Assembly: GCA_016840025.1 (NCBI GenBank)
Contig: JAEOTF010000340.1
Coordinates: 1 to 8,559 of the forward strand
Direction: 5' to 3'
DNA: 8,559 nucleotides
Source: Candidatus Hodarchaeota archaeon
GTDB taxonomy: Archaea; Asgardarchaeota; Heimdallarchaeia; Hodarchaeales; YT1-039
The number at the start of each line of letters is the position of its first letter. Position 1 is the stretch's first letter. The notes under the pieces are model-generated. The model worked only from the letters and a program-made list of their open reading frames with translations, searched no databases and was not told where the DNA came from. The position numbers and the translations under genes were made by a program. This document shows positions 6,063 to 8,559 of the stretch, one piece after another.

Positions 6063-6350
6063 ATCAGAATTATTCAAAGTAGCGATTTTTTGTAGTTTTC
6101 TCCAGTAAAGACCAAAGAGAGTCTTTTGTCTTCTTCAAATAGATATATTGGAGGCTTTCAAGCTTTTTAGGGTATTTTAAACTGTATAAAAACCTATTGT
6201 CTAGATTTTCTAAGGGATTAGTGGGAAATTTCAGAGATTACAAGACAATTGATTTCTTGGACGACTCTCCGCTTCTAGTCCGAAAATTAAATTCCGTCTT
6301 TTATGCCCTCTTTCGCTGGTTAATTGTTTTGGCTTGTATGAATTTGTAAA

Positions 6351-6360
6351 ATTTTATAAT
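6351..6360 (+). promoter_or_regulatory. Probable TATA box of the surface-protein gene
   Basis: ATTTTATAAT, preceded by purine-rich GTAAA. It lies about 45-54 bases before the ATG at 6405, so transcription would begin near 6382 with a leader just long enough to include the AGGTG site. Confidence 0.4.
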
Positions 6361-6393
6361 CTACTATTCCACAATAACTAGGATTATTTTCAA

Positions 6394-6398
6394 AGGTG
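6394..6398 (+). promoter_or_regulatory. Shine-Dalgarno site of the surface-protein gene
   Basis: AGGTG, six bases before the ATG at 6405. The in-frame GTG at 6396 overlaps this site and is therefore more likely part of the ribosome-binding site than a start codon. Confidence 0.6.
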
Positions 6399-6404
6399 GA
6401 CAAT

Positions 6405-8405
6405 ATGAATAAGATTGGAGCTTTTGGTCTAAATTTTAAAACTATTATTTTCTTACTAGTGCTGTGTATAAATCCCTTTATCTTCACATTTCCCATTGAA
6501 GCCTCTCCTAATCAACCCATTATTCCCCCTCTACCGCCCTTTAAACCAATAACTTTTCAACTATGGAATTTTACCGCAGATAGTCGAATTGGTTGGTCTC
6601 CTGCACTTGTGGATGTTACAGGTGATGATATTGTTGATATAATTTTCAGTAGTGAGAACTATCTTTACGCAGTAAATGGTTCTTCAGGAGAACAATTGTG
6701 GAATCATAGCGCCGCAGTGACCACAGAACCAAGTATTGGTGACATTGACAATGATGGGAAACCCGAGGTAGTATTTGGATACACTGCGAATGTCACTGCC
6801 CTGAATGCAGAAGATGGAAGTTGGTTGTGGGATTATCAAATAAATGTGAACCCGTTGTCATCCCGTATTTATGCCCCCCCTGTAATTGGAGATATTGACT
6901 CTGATGGCAAAATGGAAGTAGTTATAGGTACAGCATCTGTTTCTATTCCCTTAATTGGAGCTGCATCTAATTATTATTATGCTATAAATGGTGAAGATGG
7001 CTCAAAACTATGGGAATTATATAAAGGAGCTCATGCGAATTCTAGTATTAGTTGTGGGATTACTCTTGGTGATATCGACCTTGATGGGAAACCAGAAATT
7101 ATTGCAGGCGCTGGCGTCGTTGATAAGACCATTTATGCCTTTGACGGTGAGGGTGGTAGCGCATTCTGGTTTTATATTGCAGATAGTTCAATAGTGAGTT
7201 CACCGATTTTATGCAATATCGATAATGAACCTAGACTAGAAGTCATAATGGCAACGACATATGGTACGGTCTATGCTTTTGACAGCGAAGACGGATTGTT
7301 ACTTTGGAAAAAGGAGTTTGATACAAATATTTATGCTGCACCGTCTATCGGTGATTTAGATGGTGATAACAAGTTAGAAATTATTCTCAGTATGTACGGG
7401 TGGAATAAAATCGTCTCTATTAATGCAGAGGATGGTTCTATCAATTGGAGTTATGACACTGATGGTTATATTGAAGCTGGTGCCTCAATTGCGGATGTTA
7501 ACAACGATGGAGCCCTCGATGTTCTTATAGGAAGCCGAGATGACAGGGTTCATGCGGTTTGTGGACAGAATGGGTCAAGCCTTTGGGTGTACCCACTCCA
7601 AGGCGATATAACAGCAGCACCATTACTCGCAGACCTCAATAAGGATGGTGATTTAGAAATTATTGTAGGGTGTCAAGATAACGTGCTTTATGCACTCAAT
7701 ATGTTTTTCATGGGTTCGCGAGTGTATTGGCAGGGAGAAAGTGGAGACAACTCGTTTACACGTGTACGGAATCAATATCGGACAGATAGAGACAGGGATC
7801 TACTCTCAGACTATTCTGAAAAACTTTATGGTAGTAATAGAACAAATATGGATACCGATGGGGATATGCTCACTGATGGACTGGATGTAAGTCTTAATTT
7901 AAGTCCAGTGACCGAAGATACTGATGGAGATGACTTAAGCGATTATCAGGAGACATACTTGTATTTAACTGATCCTAAGTCCAATGACACCGATGGAGAC
8001 GCAATGTTGGATGGTTGGGAACAAAAATTTGGTCTGGACCCGTTCTCTAATGATTCAGGTGAAGATTTAGATCTTGATGGATTATTAAACATTGACGAAT
8101 ATAAATCAGGGACATTACCCCATGACCCCGATACCGACGCAGATGGTTTAACAGACGGTCAAGAAGTCCATACCTATAATACTCTTCCCTTGGTTTGGGA
8201 TACTGATGAGGACGGTCTGTCCGACGGCTATGAAGTCAATGTGGGGTCCGATCCAACTTCTTCAAATCCGTCGCAAACGTCAGTTACAGAGAGTACAAGC
8301 AGAGTAACACCAACAGCGAATGATCAGCAGTCGTTCCCGTCTTTTGACATTTTACTAGTCATTTCCATATTAATAGTCGTTGGTTTTAGTAGAAAGAAGA
8401 GATAA
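6405..8405 (+). CDS. Secreted membrane-anchored FG-GAP/PQQ-like beta-propeller protein with DxDxDG repeats
   Basis: The protein has 666 residues. Residues 1-33 form a signal peptide (basic start, hydrophobic 12-30, likely cut after IEA/S), followed by a proline-rich stretch (36-48). From about 50 to 432 a unit repeats eight times. Each has an acidic loop like DIDNDGKPEVVFG (113, 163, 223, 317, 364, 410; degenerate at 71 and 271), usually followed by a YAxNxxDGSxLW motif. This combines FG-GAP/VCBS calcium loops with PQQ-type tryptophan blades. The last unit lacks its tryptophan strand, and LWNF at 53-56 probably supplies it, closing an eight-bladed propeller. Residues 459-616 hold seven thrombospondin type 3/EF-hand-like repeats (such as DTDGDMLTDG, 483-492), likely calcium-binding. 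A Ser/Thr-rich spacer, a hydrophobic helix (647-661) and RKKR anchor it outward from the cell. Ligand binding or adhesion is probable; no catalytic residues were seen. Confidence 0.92.
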   Translation: MNKIGAFGLNFKTIIFLLVLCINPFIFTFPIEASPNQPIIPPLPPFKPITFQLWNFTADSRIGWSPALVDVTGDDIVDIIFSSENYLYAVNGSSGEQLWNHSAAVTTEPSIGDIDNDGKPEVVFGYTANVTALNAEDGSWLWDYQINVNPLSSRIYAPPVIGDIDSDGKMEVVIGTASVSIPLIGAASNYYYAINGEDGSKLWELYKGAHANSSISCGITLGDIDLDGKPEIIAGAGVVDKTIYAFDGEGGSAFWFYIADSSIVSSPILCNIDNEPRLEVIMATTYGTVYAFDSEDGLLLWKKEFDTNIYAAPSIGDLDGDNKLEIILSMYGWNKIVSINAEDGSINWSYDTDGYIEAGASIADVNNDGALDVLIGSRDDRVHAVCGQNGSSLWVYPLQGDITAAPLLADLNKDGDLEIIVGCQDNVLYALNMFFMGSRVYWQGESGDNSFTRVRNQYRTDRDRDLLSDYSEKLYGSNRTNMDTDGDMLTDGLDVSLNLSPVTEDTDGDDLSDYQETYLYLTDPKSNDTDGDAMLDGWEQKFGLDPFSNDSGEDLDLDGLLNIDEYKSGTLPHDPDTDADGLTDGQEVHTYNTLPLVWDTDEDGLSDGYEVNVGSDPTSSNPSQTSVTESTSRVTPTANDQQSFPSFDILLVISILIVVGFSRKKR

Positions 8406-8421
8406 CTTGATTCCTTTCTCT

Positions 8422-8559
8422 TCACCTATTTCTTTTTTCTTTAACCATGATTAGTGCTATACTGATGATTCCACCCAGTAATATGACTGATATGGACGTT
8501 AATTCAGGCATGTCCTCTTCCCATACAACAGTAACATTCATTGTTTGATCCCATGATAC
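8422..8559 (-). CDS. C-terminal fragment of a membrane-anchored surface protein
   Basis: The minus strand is open from the window edge to TGA (8422-8424), giving the last 45 residues of a protein whose start lies outside. The segment reads as an extracellular end (VSWDQTMNVTVVWEED), then MPEL, a hydrophobic helix (about 20-39, SISVILLGGIISIALIMV) and a basic tail KEKRNR. This acidic-proline-helix-basic layout is common at the C-termini of archaeal secreted proteins, where it serves as an anchor or sorting signal. The same general layout ends the neighbouring plus-strand gene, which converges on it with 16 bp between stops. Its function cannot be judged from this fragment. The frame is short but the composition makes coding likely. 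Confidence 0.7.
   Translation of the reverse strand, partial: VSWDQTMNVTVVWEEDMPELTSISVILLGGIISIALIMVKEKRNR
8433..8438 (+). terminator. Possible T-run terminator of the surface-protein gene
   Basis: A T6 run within a pyrimidine-rich stretch 28 bases after the stop codon at 8405, with no strong stem. It lies inside the 3' end of the convergent gene, so the two transcripts would overlap. Confidence 0.35.

Larger units (their letters stand above)
5991..6404. other. Divergent intergenic region
   Basis: About 410 bp separate the winged-helix gene (minus) from the surface-protein gene (plus). Beside the inverted repeat at 6040-6062 it holds a T9 run (6016-6024) and a hairpin AAAGAC / GTCTTT with an 8-base loop (6107-6126). 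Another short pairing is GGAC / GTCC near 6258-6281. It also holds the promoter of the plus-strand gene at its right end. No protein or tRNA gene was recognised. Confidence 0.5.

Noticed and set aside
5920..6108. 62-codon plus-strand frame running across the start of the winged-helix gene
   Set aside because: It overlaps the well-supported GTG start, Shine-Dalgarno site and inverted repeat, and its product is an unremarkable hydrophobic mixture.
6258..6281. GGAC ... GTCC pairing as part of a tRNA-like structure
   Set aside because: No acceptor stem, anticodon loop or GGTTCRA-type T-loop can be fitted around it.
6396..6404. GTG start giving three extra residues on the surface protein
   Set aside because: This GTG is part of the AGGTG ribosome-binding site that serves the ATG at 6405; the signal peptide is complete from that ATG.

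Overview
The window looks like a piece of an AT-rich Asgard archaeal chromosome. The evidence is indirect but consistent. There is an intronless Rab/Ras-type small GTPase and an Arf-type small GTPase within 3 kb. Several genes carry prokaryotic Shine-Dalgarno sites (GGTGA, GGGGA, AGGTG), and AT-rich boxes upstream of genes resemble archaeal TATA boxes. Two exported-type proteins end in a single membrane helix plus a short basic tail, as in archaeal surface proteins. No rRNA, tRNA, CRISPR array or insertion sequence was found. The lineage cannot be fixed more closely by eye.

Layout. (1) 1-1522, minus strand: the first 507 codons of an HD-domain phosphohydrolase of the SAMHD1/COG1078 type, cut off by the window edge. 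(2) 1523-2566: about 1 kb without a convincing protein gene. It holds a 16-bp perfect palindrome, a GC-rich patch with hairpin potential, and a C-rich tract that is G-quadruplex-like on the minus strand. (3) 2567-5977, minus strand: a cluster transcribed right to left. It comprises a winged-helix protein with a GTG start, a three-part protein (receiver-like, Arf-like GTPase, longin-like), an unrecognised 204-residue protein, a Rab-like GTPase, and a 55-residue protein with one C-terminal membrane helix. That last frame is too short to be obvious and lies in the same reading frame as the Rab, directly after its stop codon. (4) 5978-6404: a divergent intergenic region with an inverted repeat around an AT-rich box. 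(5) 6405-8405, plus strand: a secreted, membrane-anchored protein with a beta-propeller of FG-GAP/PQQ-like repeats, seven calcium-binding DxDxDG repeats and a C-terminal anchor. (6) 8422-8559, minus strand: the C-terminal 45 residues of a second anchored protein, converging on the previous gene with 16 bp between stop codons.

How the genes may work together (inference): the minus-strand cluster reads like a small-GTPase signalling or membrane-organisation module. Two GTPases of different families flank an unknown protein, a longin-like domain is fused to one GTPase, a membrane segment follows the other, and a winged-helix protein at the head of the cluster could regulate it. The HD phosphohydrolase and the surface proteins have no evident functional link to it.
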